NCBI RefSeq assembly: GCF_964048965.1
Contig: NZ_OZ040189.1
Location: 1,674,001 to 1,738,000, forward strand
DNA length: 64,000 nt
Direction: 5' to 3'
DNA from: Tenacibaculum sp. 190130A14a
GTDB lineage: Bacteria; Bacteroidota; Bacteroidia; Flavobacteriales; Flavobacteriaceae
The notes under the pieces are model-generated. The model was not told the origin of the DNA and did no database searches. It saw only the letters and a program-made list of their open reading frames with translations. Position 1 is the stretch's first letter, and each line of letters starts with the position of its first letter. The translations under genes were made by a program, and so were the position numbers. This document shows positions 15,030 through 25,424 of the stretch, piece after piece.

Positions 15030-18000
15030 ATGATTATGCAAAAAAGATTACTTATAGTTTTAGCTTTTTGTAACATCTTTATATCATTTACCAATGCACA
15101 ATCTATAGAGTGTTCTTTAGATGAAACTACCTTTTCAGGAACGATAACAACAACAGGTGCTGGTGGAGTAAAAATAAAAGCGAGTGACGCTACTTCAAAC
15201 TATAGATTTGGAGAGCGAGTAGCTATAGATGGTAATATTGCTGTTACAGTATCTCGCAATAATGGAGCAGTAGCAGGGAAAGTATATGTATATATTAACG
15301 ATGGTTCAGGAAACTGGTCTCAACAAACCATATTAACAGCTAGTGATGGTTTTGCAGGTGATAATTTTGGATCTAGTGTTGCCTTAGAGGGTAATTACTT
15401 AGTTGTTGGAGCTAGATCACAAACCAATACATCAGTAGTAGATTCAGGAGCAGCTTATCTATTTGAATATGATGGAGTAAGTACCTGGACAGAAGTTAAA
15501 ATATTTGAACCTAGCGATGGAAGTTCAGGTGATCGTTTTGGAGAATCCGTTTCTATTGAAGGAAACTTAATTCTTGTTGGAGCTAGGGATGGAGCAGTAG
15601 GAGGATGTGCTTATTTATATGAAAATGATGGAACCAATACATTTACATACACCGAAACTAAATTAGAACCTCAAGTACAATCTAATTATTCAGGGGCAAA
15701 ATTTGGTTATGATGTTTTGGTTAAAGATGGTCGCGCCTATGTTGGTGGGCCTGCGGATTATTCTTCTGTAGGTAGAGCTTCTGCCGGATCGGTACAAATA
15801 TGGGACCAAGCTAATGATGGATCTTGGTCGCGAACACACAGATTAAGAGGTACAGAAACCTCTGAGTATTTTGGTAGCGCTATTAGTGTTAATGGAGATT
15901 ATTTAGCTATTGGTGCATATAATTTTGAAGTATCCTCTACACCTGAAGCTGACCAAGGTAGAGTGTTCGTTTATAAAGCCGATATAAATGGTGATTATTT
16001 AGATGCCAACAGAGTAATGGTTCAGAATGATGATAAGGACAGTTATAATGACCAACGTTTTGGAACAGATGTGGTAATAGATAATGGTTTTTTATATGTC
16101 GGAACTTTTGGAAATGGATCAAACAGCACTGATGCCGTTTATATTTTTAAAGATGATAGTACTAATAATTGGTCTCAATTAACTAAACTGACTTCTGGTG
16201 GCGGATGGGATGAATTTTCAAATAGAGCGTTAGCAGTTTCTTATCCTTATCTACTTATAGGACAAAATGAAGATGATTCACCTTCAAATTCCGGTGCAAT
16301 TCATTTTGTATCTCTAGCAAGTACAATAACTCCAACTGCTTCGATTTCGGAAGTTACATCAGCATTTATAGGTCAAAATAATGCAACTATAAAACTTAAT
16401 TTTACAGATGAAGCTACACGTACTGAGATTCAATTTAGTATTGATGGAGGAACAACTTACCCATATGCCTTTAGTGATGATTCAGGAACAGCTGATATAA
16501 CTAATTTAGGAGTAGGTTCGTATGATCTTAAAGCAAAATATAATTCTGGTTCATGTGTTTTAGACTTAGGAACTGTATCTGTAAATCAAGCTCCCTATAC
16601 GGCTATTCCAGATGCAAATTTTGAAGCTGCTTTAGAAGCCTTAGGATATGATGATATTTCTGGAGATGGACAAGTGCCAACAGCTATTATTGAAGTGGTA
16701 ACTTCTTTAGATGTTTCGAACGGATCAATTTCTGACATGACAGGAATTCAAGATTTTCTTGCCTTAGAATATCTAAATTGTAGAGTTAATCCTCTTGAAA
16801 GTATAGATCTATCAAATAATGCACAATTAAAAACATTTATTAGTGACAGTAGTCGATTGGATGAAATTGACGTAACAAACAATCCATTATTAGAGGTATT
16901 AGATGTTTCTGCTAATGATGACATAGCAGTATTGAACCTTAGTAATAATTCATTACTTAGAGAATTAACATGTAATTTTAATTCAATTACTGCTTTAGAT
17001 TTAAGTAATAATACAGTTTTAGAAGTTTTAATAGCGTATAACAATAATTTAACTTCATTAGATTTAACTAGCAATGCTGCATTAGTACAACTAGATGCTA
17101 GAAACAACAGCTTAACTTCTCTAGATATTAAAAACGGGAATAACACGAATATGACAACTTTTGATGTTCGTTCTAATTCTGGATTATTTTGTATTAATGT
17201 AGATGATAAAGCATATAGTACCACTAATTGGACTCAAATAAGTTCCGGAATGGTATTTAGTGATGATGGTTGTCGATATACACAAATACCAGATACTAAT
17301 TTTGAAGCGGCTTTAAATACTTTGGGTTATGATGACCTTTTAGGTGACGGACAAGTGCCAACAGCTTTAATTGAAGTTATCACCACACTTGAATTAAACA
17401 ATCAAAACATTTCAGATTTAACAGGAATCAATGATTTTATTGCATTAGAATCCTTAAAACTTCAATACAACAGTTTGACTTCTTTAGATGTTTCAAGCTT
17501 AGTCAATCTTAAAACACTTTGGGCTTCAAATGGAAATATTTTCAACACTATAGATGTTAGTAATAATACGGCACTACAAGATTTTAGAATTAGACAGTAT
17601 AAAGGAACAACAATAGACTTGTCAGCTAACACAGCATTAACCCGTTTTGCTTGTACAAGTTGTGATTTAGAGACAGTAGATACAAGTAATAATCCCAACC
17701 TAAATTTTCTAGATTTATGGGATTCAGACATTACATCGATAGATGTGAGTTCAAATATAAATTTAGCTACATTAGACGTTGCATACACAAATTTATCCGA
17801 ATTAGATTTATCATTAAATACTGGCTTAACAAATTTAATTGCTCATGATATAAACTCGTTAACGAGTTTAAATGTTAAAAATGGTACTAATACAAGCATT
17901 ACTGGATTCAAGACTGCTGGAACCCCTGTTCCTTGTATTTTAGTAGATGATGTTACTTACAGTACAACCAATTGGACAAATATTGACGCAACCTCTACAT

Positions 18001-21000
18001 TTAGTAATACCTATTGTAATTATACGGCAATTCCAGATGCTAATTTTGAAGCAGAGTTAGAAGCTTTAGGTTATGATGATATTTCAGGTGATGGACAAGT
18101 GCCAACCGCATTAATTGAAGTTGTAACAGCTTTAGATGTTAATAATAAGAATATTTCAGATTTAACAGGAATTGAAGACTTTACTGCATTAATAGAATTA
18201 ATAGCTAATGCTAATAATATTACTAGTATAGATATTTCTCAAAATGTAGATTTAGAAACACTAATAATTGGAGCAAATGATTTAACGGTATTAGATATTT
18301 CTAATAATACGTTATTGAAGCGATTAGATGTTTTGTATAATGACATTACAACTTTAGACACTAGGAATAACCCTAACTTGGTTACTCTAAAGGCTTATAA
18401 TACAGATGTTACTAGTTATGACTTTAGCAATAACCCTCTTTTAGAAAAAGTAGAAATATATAATAATAATGCTTTAACAGCTTTGGATGTTTCTAATCTA
18501 TCTCAATTAGATGACCTTAGAATAAACAATACAGGGATTTCAGTATTAGATTTAAGTAATAACCCTAATTTAAGAATTATAAGAGCAAGTGATTCTAATA
18601 TTCAATCATTAGACTTATCTATTCAAACTAGTTTAATACACGTATACGTTGATAATACCCCTATAAATCATCTTAATGTAAAGAATGGAAACAATACGAA
18701 CTTCACTCAGTTTCATGCAGATGGTACACCAAACCTGAACTGTGCTGTTGTAGATGACGCAACGTTTAGCACTACTAACTGGACAAATGTAGATGTCGGG
18801 ATGATTTTTAATGATACCTTTTGCAGATACACTGCTATCCCTGATGCTAATTTTGAAACACGATTAAATACATTAGGATATGATGATATTGCTGGTGATG
18901 GTCAAGTACCAACAGCTTTAATCGAAGGAATTACCACATTAGATGTAAGTAACCAAAATATAGCAGATTTAACAGGTATTGAAGGTTTTACAGCACTTGT
19001 AGATTTAAATGTAGAAACAAATACATTAACAAGTTTAGACCTTAGTAACAATACTAATCTTCAAGCTTTAAATTTTGATAATAATACTATTGCGAATTTA
19101 AACTTAGGCGCAATTTCAAATTTAACTTCAATAGAAGGTCGTTACAATCAATTGTTAACAATAGATTTGAGTAAAAATACCAACCTAACATTCGTTAACT
19201 TAAGAGATAATTTATTCACAAGTCTAGATGTTTCAAGTAATCCTCTTTTAGAAACGATTAATTTAAGAGGTTGTACCAACTTAACAAGTATTGATATAAG
19301 TAATAATCCTAATGTGAAGTTTTTATATTTTCAAGACACCTTGTTAAACGGATTAGATGTTTCTCAAAATCCATTATTAGAAGTTATAGTTATTGAACGT
19401 GTTAATTTTAATAGTATTGATGTATCTAATTTACCACTATTAAGACAATTAAGAATTGCAGATAATAGTTTTACAAGTTTAGATGTATCAAATAATCCAG
19501 CTTTAGTACGATTAGAATGTGAAAATAACAATCTAACATATTTAAATCTTAAAAATGGCAATAACACCAACATGCCAAATGGAGATTTTATAGCTACAGG
19601 GAATACTTCTTTAACCTGTATTATAGTAGATGATGCTATTTACAGTGCAACCAATTGGACGAACATTGATGGTACTGCAAGTTTTACTGATGCTGATTAT
19701 TGTCAATATACTGATATTCCAGATGCAAATTTTGAAGCAAGATTAGAAGCTTTGGGTCATGATGATATTTCTGGAGATGGTAAAGTTCCTACAAGGTTAA
19801 TTAAAGAAGTTACTTCTTTAACCGTAAATGGACATTCGGTATCAGATTTTACAGGAATTGAAGATTTTACGGGATTAACTTATTTAGATGTAGGTAATAA
19901 TAATATTACTAGTCTTGATGTGTCAAATCTAATTTTACTAGAATTTTTAAGAGTTGACGGAAATTCGTTAACAAGTTTAGATCTTTCAAATAACACTATA
20001 CTAGTAGATTTGAGATGTTCTTATAATTCAGGAATTGCTGGCTTAGACTTATCAAGTAATACATTATTAGAAACTGCACACTTAGGTAACAATAGTATTG
20101 CTAGTTTAGATGTAAGTAACAATACTTTATTGTACGATTTACGTCTTACGGGAAATAACTTAACTACATTAAGCGTAACGAATAATACGGCATTACAAAC
20201 CTTAATTGTAAGCAGCAATCCTTTAACCACTTTAGATTTAACTGCAAATATAGCATTAACTTCTTTTTACGGAACTAATTGTGGTTTGACAACTGTAACG
20301 AATATCAATTCAACAGTTTTACAAGATTTATATTTACAAAGGAATAATCTTACTAGTATTGATTTTTCAAGTAGTGCAGCAACAATCACTAATGTTTATT
20401 TATCTGAAAATAGTATAACTGATTTAGATTTCACAGGAGCTATTAGTTTAAAAAAGCTATCTGTTTATGAGAATAATATTTCAAGTTTAGATGTTACACA
20501 AGCAGTAAGTTTAGAAGAAGTGTATGTTACTGATAATGATTTGACATACTTCAATATAAAAAACGGAAACAATACGGCAATTCATGAATTTCATGCAGAT
20601 AACAATCCTTCTTTAACTTGTATTTTAGTTGATGATGCTTCAACAAGCACTACTCGATGGATTAGTGGTATTGATAATACTGCCAGCTTTAGTGATACGT
20701 ATTGTCGTTATACAGCAATTCCAGATTCAATATTTGAAGCAAGATTAGAATCTTTAGGTTATGATGATATTTCTGGAGATGGACAAGTACCAACAGCACT
20801 AATTGAAACGGTAACATCGTTAACAGTAAATGATCTTGGAATTAATGAATTAACAGGAATTGAAAATTTTACTGCATTAGTTACATTAAACGCCAGAGGT
20901 AATAATTTTACTACGTTAGATGTGAGTGAGAACGTTTTATTACAGCACTTATATATCAATAGCAATAGTTTGCCATCAATCGATGTATCTAAAAATGTTG

Positions 21001-23681
21001 TTTTAAGAAATTTAAATATTGGTTCTAATAGCATTACTTCTCTAGATGTATCTAATAATCCAGATTTGAGAGATTTATGGGTACAAGGAAATGGAGGATT
21101 GACAAGTTTAGACCTAAGTAATAATCTTGAAATAAGAGAATTATACACATATAGTTCTGGAATATCAACATTAGATTTAAGTATTCATGTAGAGCTTCGA
21201 ATACTTTCTGCTTATAGGACATCTATGACATCAATCGATCTTTCGAATAACCCTGAATTAAGATCACTACGTGTAGATGAAACTAATATTTCAACCTTAG
21301 ATTTAACTAACAATACCAAAATCGAAACACTACGTGTAAATGATACAGGTATTGCAGTCTTAGATTTAAGTAATCAAACCAATTTAGAGAAACTTTGGGC
21401 ACACGATACAAGCTTAGGTAATTTAAATGTTAGAAATGGTAATAACACTAATGTTACAACTTTTGAAATAGAGAACAATCCTAATTTAACCTGTGTTTTA
21501 GTTGATGATTTAGTGTATAGTTCAACCAACTGGACAAATAAGGATGCTACTACAAACTTCAGTGATACCTATTGTGAATATACTAGTATTCCTGATGCTA
21601 ATTTTGAGGCAACTTTAGAGGCCTTAGGCTATGATGATATTTCTGGAGATGGACAAGTACCAACACCATTAATCGAGGTAGTTGAAGATTTAGCAATCGT
21701 ATCAAAATCAATTGCTGACATTACGGGTATTGAGGATTTCATCGCATTGAAAACATTAAACTGTGCAGGAAATACTTTTACAAGTCTTGATCTTTCAAAC
21801 AATACACAACTAACTTCTGTAATCACAAAGTTTACTCCTCTCACGACATTAAACATAAGTAACAGTACTAACTTAGATGTACTTGTTTGTTCATTCAATA
21901 ATTTAACAACCCTTGATGTTTCCAATAATATAGCGTTAACATACTTAGAGTGTAATAATAATAACCTAACAAACCTAGGTGTTTCCTTGAATACCGCGTT
22001 ATTAGATTTACGTTGTGGGAACAACAGTTTAACGGCTATTGATGTTTCTACTAATACAGCACTTACATCTTTCTGGTGTCAAGACAATTCAATTACCGAT
22101 TTAGACCTTAGTAACCAAACAGGACTAGTTTCAATTACAGTAAACAATAACAGTTTAACTAGTTTAAACGTTAAAAATGGAAACAATACTAACGTTACGA
22201 ATTTTATAGCAACAGGAAATCCTAGCTTAACATGTATTACTGTTGATGATGCCGCTTATAGTACTACAAACTGGTTAGGTGTTGATGATACAGCTAGTTT
22301 TAACAATTTAGGTTGTCGTTACACACAAATTCCTGATGTAAATTTCGAAGCGGAATTAGAAGCTTTAGGTTATGATGACATTTCTGGTGACGGACAAGTA
22401 CCAACCTATTTAATTGAAGGAATTACGACTCTAAACGTAAATAACCTATCCATTACAGACTTTACTGGAATAGAAGATTTTGTTGGACTAACTCATTTAG
22501 ATGTTGGAAATAATAATGCTGGAAGTATTGATATAACTAGTCTTGTTCTATTAGAATTTGTAAGACTAGATGCCATGTCGTTAACATCAATAGATCTTTC
22601 TAAAAACATAGCACTTACCGATTTACGTTGTTCATTTAATACAGGAATAACAAGTATCGATGTATCAAATAATGCTTTACTGGAAACAGCACATATTGGG
22701 AATAATGGTCTGACTAGTATAGATCTAAGTAATAACACATTACTATATGAGTTGAGAATGTCTAATAACAAGCTAACAAGTGTCGATTTATCAAACAATA
22801 CAGCGTTAACAGAATTGAATCTATCAAATAATGAGTTAAGCTCTTTAAATCTTAAAAACGCGAATAACACTAATATTGTATTAATTTATATTACAGGTAA
22901 TCCACTTTTAAGTTGTGTTTTAGTTGACGATGCAAATTACAGTACAATCAATTGGACGAATATTGATAATACAACAAGTTTTAGTGACACCAGCTGTTTA
23001 GGTGTTCAAATAGCTTTAAAAGTATACTTGCAAGGTGCATTTTTAAATCCAAATACAGGAGAAGAAAGCTTGATGCGAGATGATTTACGTGTATCAGGAG
23101 GCGTTTACGGTTCTACCTCACCTTATAGCGACAGCGCTACTATTTCAGATGCCATTAAAGTGGATGATGCGGGATCTGATTCAATGGTAGATTGGGTTTG
23201 GGTAGAGTTAAGAGATGCTGATAATCCAAGTCAAGTAATCGCTGGTAAATCTGGAATTTTACAACGTGATGGAGATGTCGTAGCTATAACTGATGATAGA
23301 AATTCTCCCATGTCATTCAATGTAAGTGCTGATAATTATTACATAGTAATTAAGCATAGGAATCACTTAAATATTATGACAGCTGCTGTCATAAACTTAT
23401 CCAAAACAATTACAACTGTTGATCTCTCCTCAACTAACACTGCAGTGGCTGGGGGTGTAAATGGAGTTGTAGATATGGGTAGTGGAATTTTTGCCATGAT
23501 TTCAGGAGATTTTGATGAGAATGGACAAATTCAAAACATTGATACTAATTCCGTAATCCAACAACTGGGAGTTTCGGGGTATAACAAAGCCGATTTTGAT
23601 ATGAACGGTCAGGTGCAAAACTCAGATATCAATAACCTTTTAAATCCTAACATTGGAAGGGGGGAGCAACTTCTTAAATAG
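15030..23681 (+). CDS. Giant secreted leucine-rich repeat adhesin
   Basis: A 2883-residue exported protein. The signal peptide is at about residues 1-23 (alternative start ATG at 15036). Residues about 30-430 contain FG-GAP/beta-propeller-like repeats (RFGERVAIDGNIAV type). A single beta-sandwich-like segment follows (about 435-520). Eight LRR domains then occupy about 523-2657; each opens with IPDxNFExxLxxLGYDD, runs through LTSLDLSNNxxL-type units and closes with a Cys-containing VDDxxYSTTNWTxID cap. The last 225 residues are a beta-sandwich followed by two dockerin-like loops (DFDENGQIQN and DFDMNGQVQN), shared with two downstream proteins. I see no T9SS type A or B sorting domain. Such LRR domains are widespread in Flavobacteriia; a role in binding proteins or surfaces is inferred. 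Confidence 0.85.
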   Translation: MIMQKRLLIVLAFCNIFISFTNAQSIECSLDETTFSGTITTTGAGGVKIKASDATSNYRFGERVAIDGNIAVTVSRNNGAVAGKVYVYINDGSGNWSQQTILTASDGFAGDNFGSSVALEGNYLVVGARSQTNTSVVDSGAAYLFEYDGVSTWTEVKIFEPSDGSSGDRFGESVSIEGNLILVGARDGAVGGCAYLYENDGTNTFTYTETKLEPQVQSNYSGAKFGYDVLVKDGRAYVGGPADYSSVGRASAGSVQIWDQANDGSWSRTHRLRGTETSEYFGSAISVNGDYLAIGAYNFEVSSTPEADQGRVFVYKADINGDYLDANRVMVQNDDKDSYNDQRFGTDVVIDNGFLYVGTFGNGSNSTDAVYIFKDDSTNNWSQLTKLTSGGGWDEFSNRALAVSYPYLLIGQNEDDSPSNSGAIHFVSLASTITPTASISEVTSAFIGQNNATIKLNFTDEATRTEIQFSIDGGTTYPYAFSDDSGTADITNLGVGSYDLKAKYNSGSCVLDLGTVSVNQAPYTAIPDANFEAALEALGYDDISGDGQVPTAIIEVVTSLDVSNGSISDMTGIQDFLALEYLNCRVNPLESIDLSNNAQLKTFISDSSRLDEIDVTNNPLLEVLDVSANDDIAVLNLSNNSLLRELTCNFNSITALDLSNNTVLEVLIAYNNNLTSLDLTSNAALVQLDARNNSLTSLDIKNGNNTNMTTFDVRSNSGLFCINVDDKAYSTTNWTQISSGMVFSDDGCRYTQIPDTNFEAALNTLGYDDLLGDGQVPTALIEVITTLELNNQNISDLTGINDFIALESLKLQYNSLTSLDVSSLVNLKTLWASNGNIFNTIDVSNNTALQDFRIRQYKGTTIDLSANTALTRFACTSCDLETVDTSNNPNLNFLDLWDSDITSIDVSSNINLATLDVAYTNLSELDLSLNTGLTNLIAHDINSLTSLNVKNGTNTSITGFKTAGTPVPCILVDDVTYSTTNWTNIDATSTFSNTYCNYTAIPDANFEAELEALGYDDISGDGQVPTALIEVVTALDVNNKNISDLTGIEDFTALIELIANANNITSIDISQNVDLETLIIGANDLTVLDISNNTLLKRLDVLYNDITTLDTRNNPNLVTLKAYNTDVTSYDFSNNPLLEKVEIYNNNALTALDVSNLSQLDDLRINNTGISVLDLSNNPNLRIIRASDSNIQSLDLSIQTSLIHVYVDNTPINHLNVKNGNNTNFTQFHADGTPNLNCAVVDDATFSTTNWTNVDVGMIFNDTFCRYTAIPDANFETRLNTLGYDDIAGDGQVPTALIEGITTLDVSNQNIADLTGIEGFTALVDLNVETNTLTSLDLSNNTNLQALNFDNNTIANLNLGAISNLTSIEGRYNQLLTIDLSKNTNLTFVNLRDNLFTSLDVSSNPLLETINLRGCTNLTSIDISNNPNVKFLYFQDTLLNGLDVSQNPLLEVIVIERVNFNSIDVSNLPLLRQLRIADNSFTSLDVSNNPALVRLECENNNLTYLNLKNGNNTNMPNGDFIATGNTSLTCIIVDDAIYSATNWTNIDGTASFTDADYCQYTDIPDANFEARLEALGHDDISGDGKVPTRLIKEVTSLTVNGHSVSDFTGIEDFTGLTYLDVGNNNITSLDVSNLILLEFLRVDGNSLTSLDLSNNTILVDLRCSYNSGIAGLDLSSNTLLETAHLGNNSIASLDVSNNTLLYDLRLTGNNLTTLSVTNNTALQTLIVSSNPLTTLDLTANIALTSFYGTNCGLTTVTNINSTVLQDLYLQRNNLTSIDFSSSAATITNVYLSENSITDLDFTGAISLKKLSVYENNISSLDVTQAVSLEEVYVTDNDLTYFNIKNGNNTAIHEFHADNNPSLTCILVDDASTSTTRWISGIDNTASFSDTYCRYTAIPDSIFEARLESLGYDDISGDGQVPTALIETVTSLTVNDLGINELTGIENFTALVTLNARGNNFTTLDVSENVLLQHLYINSNSLPSIDVSKNVVLRNLNIGSNSITSLDVSNNPDLRDLWVQGNGGLTSLDLSNNLEIRELYTYSSGISTLDLSIHVELRILSAYRTSMTSIDLSNNPELRSLRVDETNISTLDLTNNTKIETLRVNDTGIAVLDLSNQTNLEKLWAHDTSLGNLNVRNGNNTNVTTFEIENNPNLTCVLVDDLVYSSTNWTNKDATTNFSDTYCEYTSIPDANFEATLEALGYDDISGDGQVPTPLIEVVEDLAIVSKSIADITGIEDFIALKTLNCAGNTFTSLDLSNNTQLTSVITKFTPLTTLNISNSTNLDVLVCSFNNLTTLDVSNNIALTYLECNNNNLTNLGVSLNTALLDLRCGNNSLTAIDVSTNTALTSFWCQDNSITDLDLSNQTGLVSITVNNNSLTSLNVKNGNNTNVTNFIATGNPSLTCITVDDAAYSTTNWLGVDDTASFNNLGCRYTQIPDVNFEAELEALGYDDISGDGQVPTYLIEGITTLNVNNLSITDFTGIEDFVGLTHLDVGNNNAGSIDITSLVLLEFVRLDAMSLTSIDLSKNIALTDLRCSFNTGITSIDVSNNALLETAHIGNNGLTSIDLSNNTLLYELRMSNNKLTSVDLSNNTALTELNLSNNELSSLNLKNANNTNIVLIYITGNPLLSCVLVDDANYSTINWTNIDNTTSFSDTSCLGVQIALKVYLQGAFLNPNTGEESLMRDDLRVSGGVYGSTSPYSDSATISDAIKVDDAGSDSMVDWVWVELRDADNPSQVIAGKSGILQRDGDVVAITDDRNSPMSFNVSADNYYIVIKHRNHLNIMTAAVINLSKTITTVDLSSTNTAVAGGVNGVVDMGSGIFAMISGDFDENGQIQNIDTNSVIQQLGVSGYNKADFDMNGQVQNSDINNLLNPNIGRGEQLLK
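16596..23002 (+). repeat. Eight LRR domain repeats (680-1000 bp each)
   Basis: Domain starts, taken at the Tyr/Thr before IPDxNFE, lie near 16596, 17274, 18021, 18828, 19707, 20709, 21579 and 22320. Entry and cap segments are strongly conserved while the number of 21-residue LRR units between them varies, giving the length differences. The fifth and eighth domains share phrases (for example YLDVGNNN versus HLDVGNNN followed by VLLEF/ILLEF) that suggest a more recent duplication between them. Confidence 0.8.
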
Positions 23682-23767
23682 CACCGATTAACCACAATAA
23701 GCATATAAAATTTTTAATTATAAAACGGGATTGCAGAAGATTTCCCAGCAATTTTAATTCAATAAAC

Positions 23768-25417
23768 ATGAAAAAATTAGGTACTTTTTTATTTTTAACT
23801 CTCTTCTCTTTAGTTTCTTATGCTCAAACTCCAGAAGGATTTAACTATCAGTCTGTTGTTAGAGATGCTTCAGGAGATATAATAGCAAATACCGCAATAG
23901 GAGTACAGTTTAAATTACATCAAACTACAGCAGTAGGAACGGTTGTATTTACAGAGACACATACACCAACAACAAACGCATATGGAGTTTTTAATTTAGT
24001 GGTTGGCCAAGGAACAACTACCGATGATTTTTCAAGTATTGATTGGTCTGCTCACAGTTACTTTATTGAAGTAAGTATTGATGTTGCTGGAGGAACAACT
24101 TATGTAAGTATGGGAACTACACAGTTATTAAGTGTTCCATACGCACTACAAGCGAAATATGTTGAAAATGGAGATGATTTAGGAAATCATACAGCAACGA
24201 AAAATTTCCAAACAGGAGGTTTCTGGATTTCTAATGATGGTGATGATGAAGGATTACTAGTAAATTCTGGAGGAAGAGTAACTACATCACACAAATTGTT
24301 CTTAGGTAGTAATATTAATCTTGACACGCATTGGATTAATGGCGATGGTACTGACAATAAAGGTATCCAATTTGATACAAGCGGGAATGTAACCACTTCT
24401 GGTAAAATTTCTTTAGGAGGTAATGTGCAGTTAAATGACAACTGGTTATCTAATGATGGAGACGATGAAGGAATTAAGATTTTAGATAATGGAACTATAG
24501 AACTTACGGGTAATATAAAATTAGCTGATAATTGGATTAACAATGATGGTGGTGACGAAGGTTTACAGTTCGATACTAATGGTAACGTAACTTCTTCTGG
24601 AACTTTAACTTTAGGAGGTAACGCATTATTAAATAATAACTGGTTATCTAATGATGGTGGAAACGAAGGATTACAAATTGATAACACAGGAAATATAACT
24701 ACCTCAGGAGATTTAACTTTAGGAGGAAATTTTCAGCTAAATGGAATATTAACATCACCATCTGAAAACCAAATTTTTGGTACTTATGACAATACAAGTA
24801 ATCTTTCAAATCTTGATAGAAGAAATGTAATTATTGGATATCAAGCGGCAGAAGGTGCTCAATCTGGAGATAGTAATGTTGTTATTGGATACTTTGCTGG
24901 ATATAATTTAAACGGAGATTCTAATGTATTGATAGGAACGGCAGCAGGAGCAGGTGGAACATTCTCTAATCAATTACATATCAGGGATTTAATTTATGGA
25001 GAGTTTGATAATGATTTATTACAAGTAAAAGGAGAACTAAAAGTTGATGAAAATATATCTACTGATGGAAATGTAATTATTGACGAAGACGGTGATGATT
25101 TAAGAGCGGCAGGAGCGGCAAATAATGTAGAAATTATTTCTGTAATTGTAGATACTGATGGAACACTAAATTCTAATGTTACCAGCTCATCTGGTATTAC
25201 AGCTTCTTTAAGTGGAAACATATACACCGTAAATTATTCGAATCACTTTTCAAGTATTCCTTCAGTAACTATTACTTGCGTTGCTTCTACTTCGAAAACT
25301 CGAAATGCACAAATTACTTCTCTCGCTCAAGGAAAAGTAGAATACTTAGTTAGAAGTTCTGGAGGTGATGCTAAAACTGATGCTATAACTGTTTTACAAA
25401 TTATTGGTAAAAGATAA
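23768..25417 (+). CDS. Secreted repeat-stalk protein (fibre or trimeric-adhesin-like)
   Basis: A 549-residue exported protein with a signal peptide (about 1-19, ending SYA-Q). Residues 20-135 form a domain often found at the N-terminus of Bacteroidota surface fibres (PEGFNYQSVVRDASG and LLSVPYALQAKY). Residues about 150-325 are about five copies of a 32-37-residue unit of the form WLSNDGGDEGL-x-D-x-G-x-TSG-x-LxLGGN, likely a beta-helical or trimeric stalk. Residues about 350-400 resemble head-type repeats (NVVIGYFAGYN). The last 95 residues form a separate beta-rich cap. No T9SS sorting domain is evident. It lies in the LRR locus 86 bases after the giant gene and 7 bases before the next. Confidence 0.75.
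   Translation: MKKLGTFLFLTLFSLVSYAQTPEGFNYQSVVRDASGDIIANTAIGVQFKLHQTTAVGTVVFTETHTPTTNAYGVFNLVVGQGTTTDDFSSIDWSAHSYFIEVSIDVAGGTTYVSMGTTQLLSVPYALQAKYVENGDDLGNHTATKNFQTGGFWISNDGDDEGLLVNSGGRVTTSHKLFLGSNINLDTHWINGDGTDNKGIQFDTSGNVTTSGKISLGGNVQLNDNWLSNDGDDEGIKILDNGTIELTGNIKLADNWINNDGGDEGLQFDTNGNVTSSGTLTLGGNALLNNNWLSNDGGNEGLQIDNTGNITTSGDLTLGGNFQLNGILTSPSENQIFGTYDNTSNLSNLDRRNVIIGYQAAEGAQSGDSNVVIGYFAGYNLNGDSNVLIGTAAGAGGTFSNQLHIRDLIYGEFDNDLLQVKGELKVDENISTDGNVIIDEDGDDLRAAGAANNVEIISVIVDTDGTLNSNVTSSSGITASLSGNIYTVNYSNHFSSIPSVTITCVASTSKTRNAQITSLAQGKVEYLVRSSGGDAKTDAITVLQIIGKR
24210..24745 (+). repeat. Stalk repeats of about 100 bp in the fibre-like gene
   Basis: About five consecutive units, recognisable from TGGTTATCTAATGATGG-like and TTAGGAGGTAA-like phrases, encode the WLSNDG...LGGN motif. 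Copies three and five are closest to each other. Boundaries are approximate because the units have diverged. Confidence 0.65.
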
Positions 25418-25424
25418 TCAGAAT

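Noticed and set aside
25404..25424. TTG start for the 287-residue secreted protein
   Set aside because: It would overlap the previous gene and put polar residues in front of a clean signal peptide that begins at the ATG at 25425.
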